NCBI RefSeq assembly: GCF_004125825.1
Contig: NZ_QQWI01000010.1
Coordinates: 1-40,363, forward strand
DNA length: 40,363 nucleotides
From: Fusibacter sp. A1
Lineage (GTDB): Bacteria > Bacillota > Clostridia > Peptostreptococcales > Acidaminobacteraceae
Direction of reading: 5' to 3'
Shown here: one piece after another, positions 32,901 through 40,363 of the stretch
Numbering within the stretch: position 1 is the first letter of the stretch
Layout of the letters: every line of letters starts with the position of its first letter
Translations under genes and position numbers: made by a program
Notes under the pieces: model-generated
The model's database searches: none
What the model was told of the DNA's origin: nothing
What the model saw: only the letters and a program-made list of their open reading frames with translations

Positions 32901-33871
32901 CGGCTCTTTTTTGCAGCATGTTAGTCATGAAACCGGTGATCGCATTTGCCAAGAAGATTGACTTTCAAGAAAAACCAAGGCCGGATATTCCAAGAAAACT
33001 GCATAAGGAACCAAAGCCATATCTCGCATCGGTACCGATGTTCATTATTTACTGGGCGCTGCTTTTCGTATCGGCTGAGTCCTTTAGCTTAAAAACTGCG
33101 GTCGTCTTTGGGGCTTCGCTTATCATCTTGCTAATCGGACTTTGGGATGACTGGTACAAGATCAACTATAAGGATCTGCCCGCGCTACCAAAGCTTGTGG
33201 TTCAGTTTATTGCTTGCGTTTTGGTGTTCTCAGTGGGAGTTAGGTTCGTAGGGTTTACAAATCCCTTTACAGGAACCTTCATTCTGCTTCCGCTTACTGT
33301 GCAGTTCATTTTTACGATACTCTGGATTTTTGGAATAACGACCATCATCAACTTTTCGGATGGCATGGACGGTCTGGCTGGCGGATTATGCTTTATCGCA
33401 TCCAGCAGTCTGTTTGTGGTTGCGCTGATCAATGGCGATGCGGTAAACGCACTCGCGTGCATCATACTCGCCGGAACGTGCTTGGGTTATCTGAAGTACA
33501 ACAAGTATCCTTCACTTATTCTGATGGGGGATTCAGGCGCTACTTTCTTAGGCTTCATGCTGGCGACGATCGCCCTTGACGGGGTGTTCAAACAAGCGAC
33601 CGTCATTTCTTTGGTGGTGCCGATTTTGATCTTCGCACTGCCGATTTTCGACAACCTGTATGTCATGTTCTTGCGTTATAAGAACAAGCAACCCCTTCAT
33701 ATCGGCGATGCCAACCAGATGCACTTTAGGCTTCACTTAGGGGGCATCTCACAAAAGCTGACCGTATACTTTATGTATCTGATATCTGCTTGTCTGTCTT
33801 TGGTTGCAATTATTTTAATGCTAATCACAAAAACTACTAGTTTGGCTTTATTTGGCCTTGTTATCTGGTGA
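32876..33871 (+). CDS. MraY/WecA/TagO-family glycosyl-1-phosphate transferase
   Basis: The 331-residue protein has about ten membrane helices. The family motifs are GLWDDWYKIN (Asp pair for metal), TTIINFSDGMDGLAGG (catalytic), LILMGDSGATFLGF, and a basic loop QMHFRLHLGGISQK in place of the WecA/TagO H-x-H region. It moves a sugar-1-phosphate from a UDP-sugar to undecaprenyl phosphate, starting a wall polymer. GGGAGGG within the radical SAM gene serves as its ribosome site. Whether it is the TagO of teichoic acid synthesis or for another glycan is undecided; no other wall genes are near. Confidence 0.85.
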   Translation: MQFFIFFIAALFCSMLVMKPVIAFAKKIDFQEKPRPDIPRKLHKEPKPYLASVPMFIIYWALLFVSAESFSLKTAVVFGASLIILLIGLWDDWYKINYKDLPALPKLVVQFIACVLVFSVGVRFVGFTNPFTGTFILLPLTVQFIFTILWIFGITTIINFSDGMDGLAGGLCFIASSSLFVVALINGDAVNALACIILAGTCLGYLKYNKYPSLILMGDSGATFLGFMLATIALDGVFKQATVISLVVPILIFALPIFDNLYVMFLRYKNKQPLHIGDANQMHFRLHLGGISQKLTVYFMYLISACLSLVAIILMLITKTTSLALFGLVIW

Positions 33872-33921
33872 TCGTACAAACAATAGATGCTTACCAGAAG
33901 CATCTGATATGGAGGTTGTAC

Positions 33922-34830
33922 ATGATTGTTTTGAGAAACTATGAAGAACATGTAATTAAAAGCGGAAATCATGTCGCTGAGTACATCTTACTCCATCGTT
34001 CAGAGGAGTTTGAAGTTGTTGAGAAAAACATAAAAAAAGATGCCCTAGTCATCTGTAGAACAGACGAAACTCATGATAACATGAATTTTTATTATATTGT
34101 ATCCGGCAGCCTTAAGAATGCGGATACCGATATAGTATATCAACCTGGATCTACCTTGTGTTTTAAGGAACTGGAAACAGCGATGGTTTTTGAGGTGTTG
34201 GAAGACACCAAAATGATATGGACTATTCAAAAACCATTGTATGATAAACTACATTTAGAAAATAATGCGATCATGCAGGTGTTGGATCAAATTCAGCAGA
34301 AGGACGCCTATACAAAAGAACATACACTACGCGTCACTTCTTATGCAAGACAACTTGCAAAGCTATGTGGAATGAACGGTCGAGAAATATATGATGTCGT
34401 CATGGGTTCCCTATGTCATGATTTAGGGAAAATTGAAATTGAAGACTCCATTCTTAATAAGCGAGGCAAACTAACCGAGCAGGAGTTCGATGTGATAAAG
34501 ACCCATGTCGGATATGGATATCAACATGCAAACGAATATCTTACTGACGGTCAGGCTGAAATCGTGTACGCTCATCATGAAAGGATAGATGGCTCTGGAT
34601 ATCCTCGAGGACTCTCAGAGAATCAGATTGCCGAAGGCGCAAAACTATTGGCAGTAGTTGATAGTTATGATGCGATGACCAGCGATAGACCTTATAGGAA
34701 AGGAATATCGGTTGAGGATGCGCTTGCTGAGTTGAAAAAGGGAATTGGTACACTTTATAAAAAAGAGTTTGTGGAAGTTTTCTGTCATTGGATTGAAAAT
34801 GAAGAGATTAAGACAACTGAGGTGATTTAA
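33922..34830 (+). CDS. HD-GYP domain cyclic-di-GMP phosphodiesterase-like protein with N-terminal cupin-like sensor
   Basis: The 302-residue protein starts at ATG 33922 after GGAGG; the in-frame 33868 start has no site. The N-terminal 110 residues resemble a cupin/cyclic-nucleotide-type beta barrel (NFYYIVSGSLKNADTDIVYQ and PGSTLCFKEL). Residues about 120-290 form an HD-GYP domain with H(T)LRVTSYARQLA, SLCHDLGKIEIEDSIL, THVGYGYQH, and HHERIDGSGYPRGL. All metal ligands and the GYP motif are intact. It probably degrades c-di-GMP in response to a small ligand. Its stop is followed by a terminator. Confidence 0.87.
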   Translation: MIVLRNYEEHVIKSGNHVAEYILLHRSEEFEVVEKNIKKDALVICRTDETHDNMNFYYIVSGSLKNADTDIVYQPGSTLCFKELETAMVFEVLEDTKMIWTIQKPLYDKLHLENNAIMQVLDQIQQKDAYTKEHTLRVTSYARQLAKLCGMNGREIYDVVMGSLCHDLGKIEIEDSILNKRGKLTEQEFDVIKTHVGYGYQHANEYLTDGQAEIVYAHHERIDGSGYPRGLSENQIAEGAKLLAVVDSYDAMTSDRPYRKGISVEDALAELKKGIGTLYKKEFVEVFCHWIENEEIKTTEVI

Positions 34831-34847
34831 CCTAGGTTGTTTTTTTT
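34814..34847 (+). terminator. Terminator overlapping the end of the HD-GYP gene
   Basis: CAACTGAGGT (34814-34823) and ACCTAGGTTG (34830-34839) pair with two central mismatches, then eight T follow. The left arm lies inside the coding region. Confidence 0.75.
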
Positions 34848-34939
34848 GACCGTTACCGCTGTTCAATGACATTAAATCTTATTAACATCTAAATATTTTC
34901 ATAAGATCTGGGCATAATATAGGCAGGGAGGATAGTGCG

Positions 34940-36082
34940 ATGAAAAAGTCTGCAATGATAAGCTTGTTTCTAACACTGGCGCTGATTGCGTCAAGTTGTT
35001 CGTTACCTGTAAATGATACAGGTTATGAGTATCCGTCGATCGAAGAGCTGATCAAAAGCCAACAGGATTTTGTCAATAACCGTGATGAAAATGGATTCTT
35101 GACTACGATTAATCGAGACAATACGGTTTATTGGAACGAGTCCAAGTATTTTGCCCATAATCTGACGTTTGCTAATTTCAGTGATTTTAAAATGGAGATC
35201 GAATCTATGGGTGAAAGCAGTGAGGATGAGGTGATCGTCACGATTCGGCAGAGCTATCTTCAAAACGGCAATACGAATAGTACGACCTATGACAACGTGT
35301 ATGTGAGACGAGATGGTACCTGGTATGACAACGATCTTCACTTTGAGTCTGTTAAGCTTGGTGGTATCAAGGTGCTATATATGGCGGGAGTCAGTAATTT
35401 GGAAACACTGAAGGAAAAGGTGCTGATAAGCGTTGAAAATGTGGAGGCGACTTTTCCTGAAAAGGTGGAGGGCGATTTTGAGATCAAGCTTTACAGCGAC
35501 CAAGAGCTGCTAAGGCAAAAGACGGACCTTGGCATCGAATGGCTCTTTACCGGTTGGGCCGAAGAGGGGCATGCGATAAAGGCGTATACAGAACATAAGA
35601 ACGACTACAACTACGAAGTGCTTTTTACCCATGAACTGATCCATAAGGTGACGATCGCAAGGGCGAACGGGAACATGCCCATATGGTTTGCAGAAGGACT
35701 TGCGACCCACTACGGTTCGAATTTTGTGAGTAAGGGAGATTATATCGATCAGGGAAAATCGACTGCACAGGACTTGAATACGTCTTTGGAGGAACTGATC
35801 GCTCAGAATCTGCAAGTGCTGCAGTCCAAGCAGGAAATCTATGCTTATTATGGGACAGCGGCGATGTATGTCAAATACCTTGCCGAGACCTATGGTGATG
35901 AAAAGGTGTTTGAGCTATATCAGACGCTTGGTATGTACCCTTTTAACGACATAGCCAGCAATCCTAATTGGACAAAAGTTTGCGACGACCATATGAAAGA
36001 GACTCTCAAAAAAGTATTGGGACTTGAGATAGAGGAGATTTCTAATGGATATCTGCTGTGGTATGAGGAACGTTATCTATAA
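34940..36082 (+). CDS. Lipoprotein with peptidase-MA-type metalloprotease domain
   Basis: The 380-residue protein has a lipoprotein signal peptide ending IASSC (Cys20). An N-terminal NTF2/DUF4440-like region (about 30-140) is suggested by the repeated strand pattern around FADFKMEIE-like and TIRQSYLQNG stretches. The C-terminal gluzincin-type domain has HELIH (231-235) and a downstream glutamate in WFAEGLATHY (Glu252), the peptidase MA layout. A zinc-dependent protease anchored on the outer face of the membrane is likely. GGGAGG precedes the ATG. It ends before a terminator shared with the convergent gene. Confidence 0.82.
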   Translation: MKKSAMISLFLTLALIASSCSLPVNDTGYEYPSIEELIKSQQDFVNNRDENGFLTTINRDNTVYWNESKYFAHNLTFANFSDFKMEIESMGESSEDEVIVTIRQSYLQNGNTNSTTYDNVYVRRDGTWYDNDLHFESVKLGGIKVLYMAGVSNLETLKEKVLISVENVEATFPEKVEGDFEIKLYSDQELLRQKTDLGIEWLFTGWAEEGHAIKAYTEHKNDYNYEVLFTHELIHKVTIARANGNMPIWFAEGLATHYGSNFVSKGDYIDQGKSTAQDLNTSLEELIAQNLQVLQSKQEIYAYYGTAAMYVKYLAETYGDEKVFELYQTLGMYPFNDIASNPNWTKVCDDHMKETLKKVLGLEIEEISNGYLLWYEERYL

Positions 36083-36129
36083 TATCTGCGAAGGTTCAAT
36101 TAGGAGTCAAGTAGCCGGAGAAAAAATCA

Positions 36130-36156
36130 AAGCCACCAGTTAAGGTGGCTTTTTTA
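36130..36156. terminator. Bidirectional terminator between convergent genes
   Basis: AAGCCACC (36130-36137) pairs with GGTGGCTT (36144-36151), with A-run on the left and T-run on the right. It serves the lipoprotein gene on the plus strand and the unknown gene at 36163 on the minus strand. Confidence 0.88.
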
Positions 36157-36162
36157 GTAGGA

Positions 36163-36552
36163 TCAGTTCAATAAAATCTCGACGATCTCCACTTCGGGTA
36201 CCTGATAATAGGTGGTGATTTTATCAAGTGCGTTTTCGAGTGATACTTTATGTAGGTTTTCGTAATCGAATGCCACGTCAAACACCTCGGTATTGGGCAT
36301 GGTCGACATCATGTAGGGTAGATTGAGTTTAAATGTCATAAAATCAAATGTTTCGCCGTATTTTGGATTGATGGCTGTGAATTTTACCTGTAGCGTATGG
36401 TAGTTTTCCTCGAAGATGAGTGTTTTCAGGTCATCGAATGAGATTTTCTCTGGATCTATGCTGTAGTTCAATTGTCCGCCCGTCGTTTGTTTCATTTGAT
36501 AACGTTTAAATAATTCCTCCACGTGGTGGCCTGATTTGCAGTTTCTATTCAT
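36163..36552 (-). CDS. Conserved-looking cytoplasmic protein of unknown function
   Basis: GGGAGGGG lies 9 nt before ATG 36552, giving 129 residues; the longer in-frame start is inside that leader. There is no signal peptide or membrane segment. It begins MNRNCKSGHHVEELFKRYQM, with a single Cys-x3-His-His, and continues as an alternating alpha/beta protein with a Phe/Tyr-rich middle (TFDFMTFKLNLPYMMSTMP). No family is recognised. It stands alone on its strand. Confidence 0.65.
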   Translation of the reverse strand: MNRNCKSGHHVEELFKRYQMKQTTGGQLNYSIDPEKISFDDLKTLIFEENYHTLQVKFTAINPKYGETFDFMTFKLNLPYMMSTMPNTEVFDVAFDYENLHKVSLENALDKITTYYQVPEVEIVEILLN

Positions 36553-36674
36553 TATTTTAACCCCTCCCGAACCTATCATAACATTCTGAATATTCAGAGT
36601 AAATAGTTACCTAAATTATTTTCTTTTTGTAATGCTTATTGGAACAAAAGAGGTATGATATACTTAAGTCATTA

Positions 36675-36707
36675 TTCTCATTATGATAAAAATTCGCAAT
36701 TTGAGAA
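36675..36707. promoter_or_regulatory. Candidate enhancer (upstream activator) site for the sigma-54 promoter
   Basis: TTCTCA (36675-36680) and TGAGAA (36702-36707) form an inverted pair about 60-80 bp upstream of the -24/-12 promoter, a typical distance for enhancer-binding proteins. The arms are short, so the call is tentative. Confidence 0.4.
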
Positions 36708-36758
36708 AAATAAATCCAGCGATTTGATCAAAAGGTAAGTAAACAGGCCTTTCCACAG

Positions 36759-36775
36759 TTGGCATGTGAATTGCA
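36759..36775 (+). promoter_or_regulatory. Sigma-54 (-24/-12) promoter
   Basis: TTGGCATGTGAATTGCA has the invariant GG and GC with exactly 10 bp between them, and matches TTGGCA...TTGCA. Transcription would start near 36786, some 60 nt before the transporter gene. A sigma-54 activator gene lies at the end of the same gene set. Confidence 0.85.
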
Positions 36776-36847
36776 GTATATAAAGTCACATATGTGAAGT
36801 GATCGCGATCTGTTGAAATCAATTTGTAGAAATTGTGGAGGTTAATC

Positions 36848-38239
36848 ATGGAGAAAAGAATTTTGATCAATGAAGAGCACAGTCATGAAAAGCTCAGCAA
36901 CAAAGATTATATGAAATTTTTAATTCCTTCCTTAATTGGTGTGTTTTTATTCTTGTTTCCTGTAATCAGAGATGGAGCAGTGAATATCCCCTTAGGCTAT
37001 CTGATCGATTTCTTTAAGGGTGTCTTTAAACCTTTTGGAATGTCAATCATCTATGGTGTGGTCATCCTGTCGTCCTTTATTACCATCGCGCATAAGATTT
37101 TTAAGTTCAAGGCGATTGAAAACAGCACCTTCTGGTCCGGTATTTTTAAAGTCGGCATCATCGGACTAATCCTTCGTTCCTTATCCGTTATTTTTGCTCT
37201 GGTCTTGATTTTTGAACCTCAGGGAACTTTATTTGCAATGGTTGCAAACGGCAATACAGGATTCTTGGCGATGGATCTGATGTTCACGATCTTCGTTACT
37301 TTCTTTATTACCTGCTATACGATTCCTCTGATTTCAGATTACGGGATTATGGACTTCACGGGCACGATCTTTAGGGGACTTACTTATCCATTATTCAAGC
37401 TGCCTGGTAGAAGTACGGTCGACCTGGTCACTTCTTGGATAGGCGGCAACAGTACTGGAATTTTGATTACGATAAGACAATATGTTTCAGGTCACTACAA
37501 TGCAAGAGAAGCGGCTGTGATTTCAACGATGTTCTCCGCAGTTTCACTTCCCTTCTGCCTAGTGATCGCCAATACGCTTGATGTCGGTGACAAGTTCATG
37601 ATCTTTTACGGAATTCTAGTTCTTGTTGGAATCATTTCAACCATGATCATGGTCCGCATTCCACCCCTGTCGACGTTTGATCAATCGACCTACAACGATA
37701 TTCCTTATCAAACACAAGAAATCGCACCAACCGGCCTTAATAAGTATGCCTGGGCTTTCAAAAAATCTGTGGTAAAAGCAAGAGAAGGCGGCGGTATCAA
37801 GGATGTGGTCGTTCAGGGGTCCAAAACATATCTGGATTTATTCTTATCACTGGCACCTACAATCATGGCAATTGCCATCGTGGCGCTCGTGCTGTCTGAG
37901 TATACTCCGATATTCACCTGGATCTCTTATCCGATGGGTTACTATCTTAAGCTATTAGGTGTTCCTGAAGCGTTTGAAGCGGCTCCAGCCACTATCATAG
38001 GATTTGCAGATATGTTCTTGCCTGCCATCGTGGCCAGTTCGATCGTATCCGCTAAAACAAGATTTATCATCGGAATTTTGTCGCTTGTTCAAATCGTCTA
38101 CCTGTCAGAAATGGGTGCGGTCTTGATCGGGTCTAAGATTCCTTTAAACATTAAACACTTAGCAGTGCTGTTTATGGAAAAGACGCTAATCGCGTTACCG
38201 CTTATCGTTCTCTTCACCAATGTTTTCGGCGTCTATTAG
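36848..38239 (+). CDS. YjiH-type membrane transporter (nucleoside-recognition / gate domain)
   Basis: The 463-residue protein has ten or more helices. KFLIPSLIGVFLFLFPVIRDG at the start, SWIGGNSTGILITIRQYVSG in the middle and the late FADMFLPAIVASSIVSAKTRF region fit the YjiH / gate-domain family. GGAGG selects ATG 36848. The family's substrates are poorly known. It lies 22 nt before a dehydrogenase gene and downstream of a sigma-54 promoter, which suggests uptake of a compound then processed by the dehydrogenase. Confidence 0.82.
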   Translation: MEKRILINEEHSHEKLSNKDYMKFLIPSLIGVFLFLFPVIRDGAVNIPLGYLIDFFKGVFKPFGMSIIYGVVILSSFITIAHKIFKFKAIENSTFWSGIFKVGIIGLILRSLSVIFALVLIFEPQGTLFAMVANGNTGFLAMDLMFTIFVTFFITCYTIPLISDYGIMDFTGTIFRGLTYPLFKLPGRSTVDLVTSWIGGNSTGILITIRQYVSGHYNAREAAVISTMFSAVSLPFCLVIANTLDVGDKFMIFYGILVLVGIISTMIMVRIPPLSTFDQSTYNDIPYQTQEIAPTGLNKYAWAFKKSVVKAREGGGIKDVVVQGSKTYLDLFLSLAPTIMAIAIVALVLSEYTPIFTWISYPMGYYLKLLGVPEAFEAAPATIIGFADMFLPAIVASSIVSAKTRFIIGILSLVQIVYLSEMGAVLIGSKIPLNIKHLAVLFMEKTLIALPLIVLFTNVFGVY

Positions 38240-38261
38240 CCGTTGATGATGAGGTGATCAA

Positions 38262-39371
38262 ATGAATAGAATAACAGTGATCGGTGCAGGAAACGGCGGT
38301 GTGACCGCCGCCTACCATTTCTCAAAACTAGGAAACGATGTTTGCCTATATGATCAGGAAGGTTTTGACACACAGCTTAAGGCGATACAGTCAAGCGGCG
38401 GTATCGAGGCACTAAGTGAGCTGAGTGAGGTAGAACTCATTTTACAAGGTTTTGAACGGATCGACAGGGTAACCACAAAAATCGAAGAGGCACTGACCTA
38501 TTCGAACATGCTGGTGATGATTGTTCCGTCATTTGCCCAGGAAGTACTTTTTGACATGATGCTGCCTTTTTTAACTGAGGAACATATCCTGTTTTCTCTA
38601 CCGGGAAATTACGCGAGTCTTGCCCTTGAAAACCACAAGAAAGCAAGAGGGTATTCAGATCTTAATCTGACCTTTGTGGATGCGATGACAATTCCATGGG
38701 CATGTAGGTTGTCGGACCCTGGTAGGGTGGGAATCATGGGGATCAAGGAATTCATCTACGCAGCGGTGCATCCGAAATCCAAAGAGAAAGAAGCGATTGT
38801 GAAAATCAACGAGTTCTTTCCGATTGAGGTGAGACTGCTTGAGAATGTAATTGAAGCAGGTCTTGAAAACATCAATTTCGGCGGGCATCCACTTATCACG
38901 ACGCTCAATATGGGATTACTTGAAAACTTTAAGGGCCATTTCAACTATTATTGCGACTGCGTCTCCCCGTCGACTGACAAAGTGTCCGAGAAGATGGAGC
39001 TTGAGCGAATCGAAATAGGCAAGGGCTTTGGACTTAACTTAAGACCCGAGCTTGAAATGATGAACGCCCTATACGACACCGATGCGAAATCCGTGTACGA
39101 GTTCAATAAGACATCGGTGACCCATGGGAAGATACATTCGGCCCCGGATTCTTCCAGCAGCAGGTATATCACAGAAGATGTGCCCTATCTTCTTGTTCCT
39201 GTGTATGAGTTTTCCAAGTTGCTTGGCATCGAGGTTCCAATTGTCGAATCCTGCATAAGGATAGCTTCCGCCTACAATGATGTGGACTACTTTAAGACGG
39301 GTAGGACCTTAGATAAAATGGGCTTTGGCAATATGACTAAAGAGGATATTTTAAGGGCTGTGAATAGGTAA
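38262..39371 (+). CDS. NAD/NADP octopine/nopaline dehydrogenase family protein
   Basis: The 369-residue enzyme has a Rossmann start ITVIGAGNGGVTAAYHFSKL (GxGxxG), MLVMIVPSFAQEVLF at the typical NAD site, and the C-terminal opine-dehydrogenase region with GGHPL(I)TTLNMG holding the catalytic-type His. Members oxidise N-(carboxyalkyl) amino acids or related imino acids. It lies 22 nt after the transporter and 17 nt before the regulator, so the three form one unit, probably for catabolism of an amino-acid-derived substrate. Confidence 0.85.
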   Translation: MNRITVIGAGNGGVTAAYHFSKLGNDVCLYDQEGFDTQLKAIQSSGGIEALSELSEVELILQGFERIDRVTTKIEEALTYSNMLVMIVPSFAQEVLFDMMLPFLTEEHILFSLPGNYASLALENHKKARGYSDLNLTFVDAMTIPWACRLSDPGRVGIMGIKEFIYAAVHPKSKEKEAIVKINEFFPIEVRLLENVIEAGLENINFGGHPLITTLNMGLLENFKGHFNYYCDCVSPSTDKVSEKMELERIEIGKGFGLNLRPELEMMNALYDTDAKSVYEFNKTSVTHGKIHSAPDSSSSRYITEDVPYLLVPVYEFSKLLGIEVPIVESCIRIASAYNDVDYFKTGRTLDKMGFGNMTKEDILRAVNR

Positions 39372-39388
39372 AGAGCGAGGAGCGAGCA

Positions 39389-40363
39389 ATGGTATCCCTA
39401 ACACGAATTTCGGAGTATGTGGCACAAACGGCAAATATCATCGGTGGAGTTTTGGAGCTTGATGTTCTGATTGTGGACCGTTCGTTAAGAATCATCGGAG
39501 ACAGCGATCTGGCATCTGTTTCAGAAGAGGAGTGCATCAGGAAGGATTCGATCCTTGCCAAGGTCATGGCTGAAAAGGAACAGATCATCTTAAGCTCCAA
39601 AGAGCATAACGCAGGATGTGCCAGCTGTCTTCAGAGAAACCTGTGTATGGTCGAAATGATCATAGGGATACCCATTTTCTTCGAATCCAAAATACTGGGG
39701 AGTATCGGAATCATCGCCAATACCCTCTATGACAAAGAAAAAATGATCAACAATCAAGAAAACTATCTGAAGTTTATCGATAGAATGATCGAACTGCTGA
39801 CCAATAGGTTAAAAGAGGAACAGGCACTAGAGGAAATCTCGCTTCTTAAGAAGAGGATGGAAGTAGTGCTTGATTCTATCGATGATTTTTTGGTGTTGGT
39901 CTCAAGAGACGGTGAGATACTTCAGACCAATCTCAATTTCAAGAACATCTTTAAAAGAAAAAAGCCTAAGTATCTGAACGAGGTCTTATGTGCCGATGTT
40001 GTAGATCAGCTTTTGAATGACAGTGAAGAAGTGAAGTTTAAAGAAGTCAAGGTGAACAAGATCCATGATTTTCTGTTGAGTTCAAAACCGGTGATTGTAG
40101 ATCAAAAGGACCACGGCGCGCTGCTCAGTTTCAAATCGATCAAAGACGTCGCAGTGGAAATGAACGAACTGTATACCCATAGCATGGACGTCGTCTTTGA
40201 CGATCTTGTGGGGGAGAGCCCTCAGATCAATATGGTGAAGGAACGCATCAAGCAGATCGCATCCAGTTCATCAACGGTGCTTATAGACGGTGAAACAGGG
40301 ACAGGCAAGGAAGTGATCGCAAGACTGATCCATAACACATCGACTAGAAGCAATGCCCCTTTT
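39389..40363 (+). CDS. Sigma-54-dependent transcriptional activator (partial, right edge)
   Basis: The frame opens at ATG 39389 and runs open to the end of the window (325 codons). A GAF-like N-terminal domain carries the cysteine cluster Cys77-x2-Cys80-x5-Cys86 (GCASCLQRNLC), followed by a PAS-like domain (about 165-260, MEVVLDSIDDFLVLVSRDGE). The AAA+ core begins with LVGESPQINMVKERIKQIAS and Walker A GETGTGKE. The GAFTGA loop and Fis-type HTH lie beyond the edge. It resembles PrdR-type clostridial activators. It probably acts at the -24/-12 promoter at 36759. Confidence 0.88.
   Translation, partial: MVSLTRISEYVAQTANIIGGVLELDVLIVDRSLRIIGDSDLASVSEEECIRKDSILAKVMAEKEQIILSSKEHNAGCASCLQRNLCMVEMIIGIPIFFESKILGSIGIIANTLYDKEKMINNQENYLKFIDRMIELLTNRLKEEQALEEISLLKKRMEVVLDSIDDFLVLVSRDGEILQTNLNFKNIFKRKKPKYLNEVLCADVVDQLLNDSEEVKFKEVKVNKIHDFLLSSKPVIVDQKDHGALLSFKSIKDVAVEMNELYTHSMDVVFDDLVGESPQINMVKERIKQIASSSSTVLIDGETGTGKEVIARLIHNTSTRSNAPF

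Overview
The window looks like chromosome from a low-GC, anaerobic Firmicute of the Clostridia. The signs are A/T-rich codon use, strong AGGAGG-type ribosome sites, many rho-independent terminators, lipoprotein signal peptides and no outer-membrane genes. Fe-S flavoenzyme, radical SAM and nickel-chaperone genes suit an anaerobe. The genus cannot be fixed from this alone. No rRNA, tRNA or CRISPR array was seen.

Layout. 1-355 holds the end of a probable IS3-family element, then three 35-bp-spaced palindromic operators. These drive an operon of ABC ATPase, ABC permease, TetR regulator and nitroreductase-like protein (356-3567). 3568-7740 is a patchwork: a DUF1858 gene, a truncated barstar-like fragment, a dispersed repeat, a small membrane protein, a P-loop kinase-like gene, a secreted chagasin-type inhibitor with a copper-amine-oxidase-like domain, and a frameshifted acetyltransferase. 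7811-9689 is a divergent LysR / EamA exporter pair. 9939-11222 has a membrane-anchored unknown protein and a TrmO/TsaA C-terminal fragment.

11360-17973 is a ribose operon, rbsR-K-D-A-C-B, with two LacI-type palindromes. Its binding protein is a single lipoprotein with two complete, roughly 80% identical RbsB domains, the clearest oddity in the window. 18113-20331 (minus strand) is an FAD oxidoreductase paired with a DDE-transposase-like protein. It diverges from hypB - Fe-S/FAD oxidoreductase - hypA - DUF5692 membrane protein (20641-25397), a nickel-chaperone operon without a hydrogenase. The shared intergenic region carries a 24-bp inverted repeat.

25398-26258 is decayed sequence with an acetyltransferase pseudogene. 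26259-27992 is a macro-domain protein followed by a vWA protein. Then come a YbdG-like mechanosensitive channel, an acetyltransferase, a LysE-type exporter, a second nitroreductase-like protein, a radical SAM gene overlapping a TagO/WecA-like transferase, an HD-GYP phosphodiesterase, a lipoprotein metalloprotease and an unknown gene. The right end (36759 onward) is a likely sigma-54 unit: a -24/-12 promoter, a YjiH-type transporter, an octopine/nopaline-dehydrogenase-family enzyme and a sigma-54 activator cut by the window edge.
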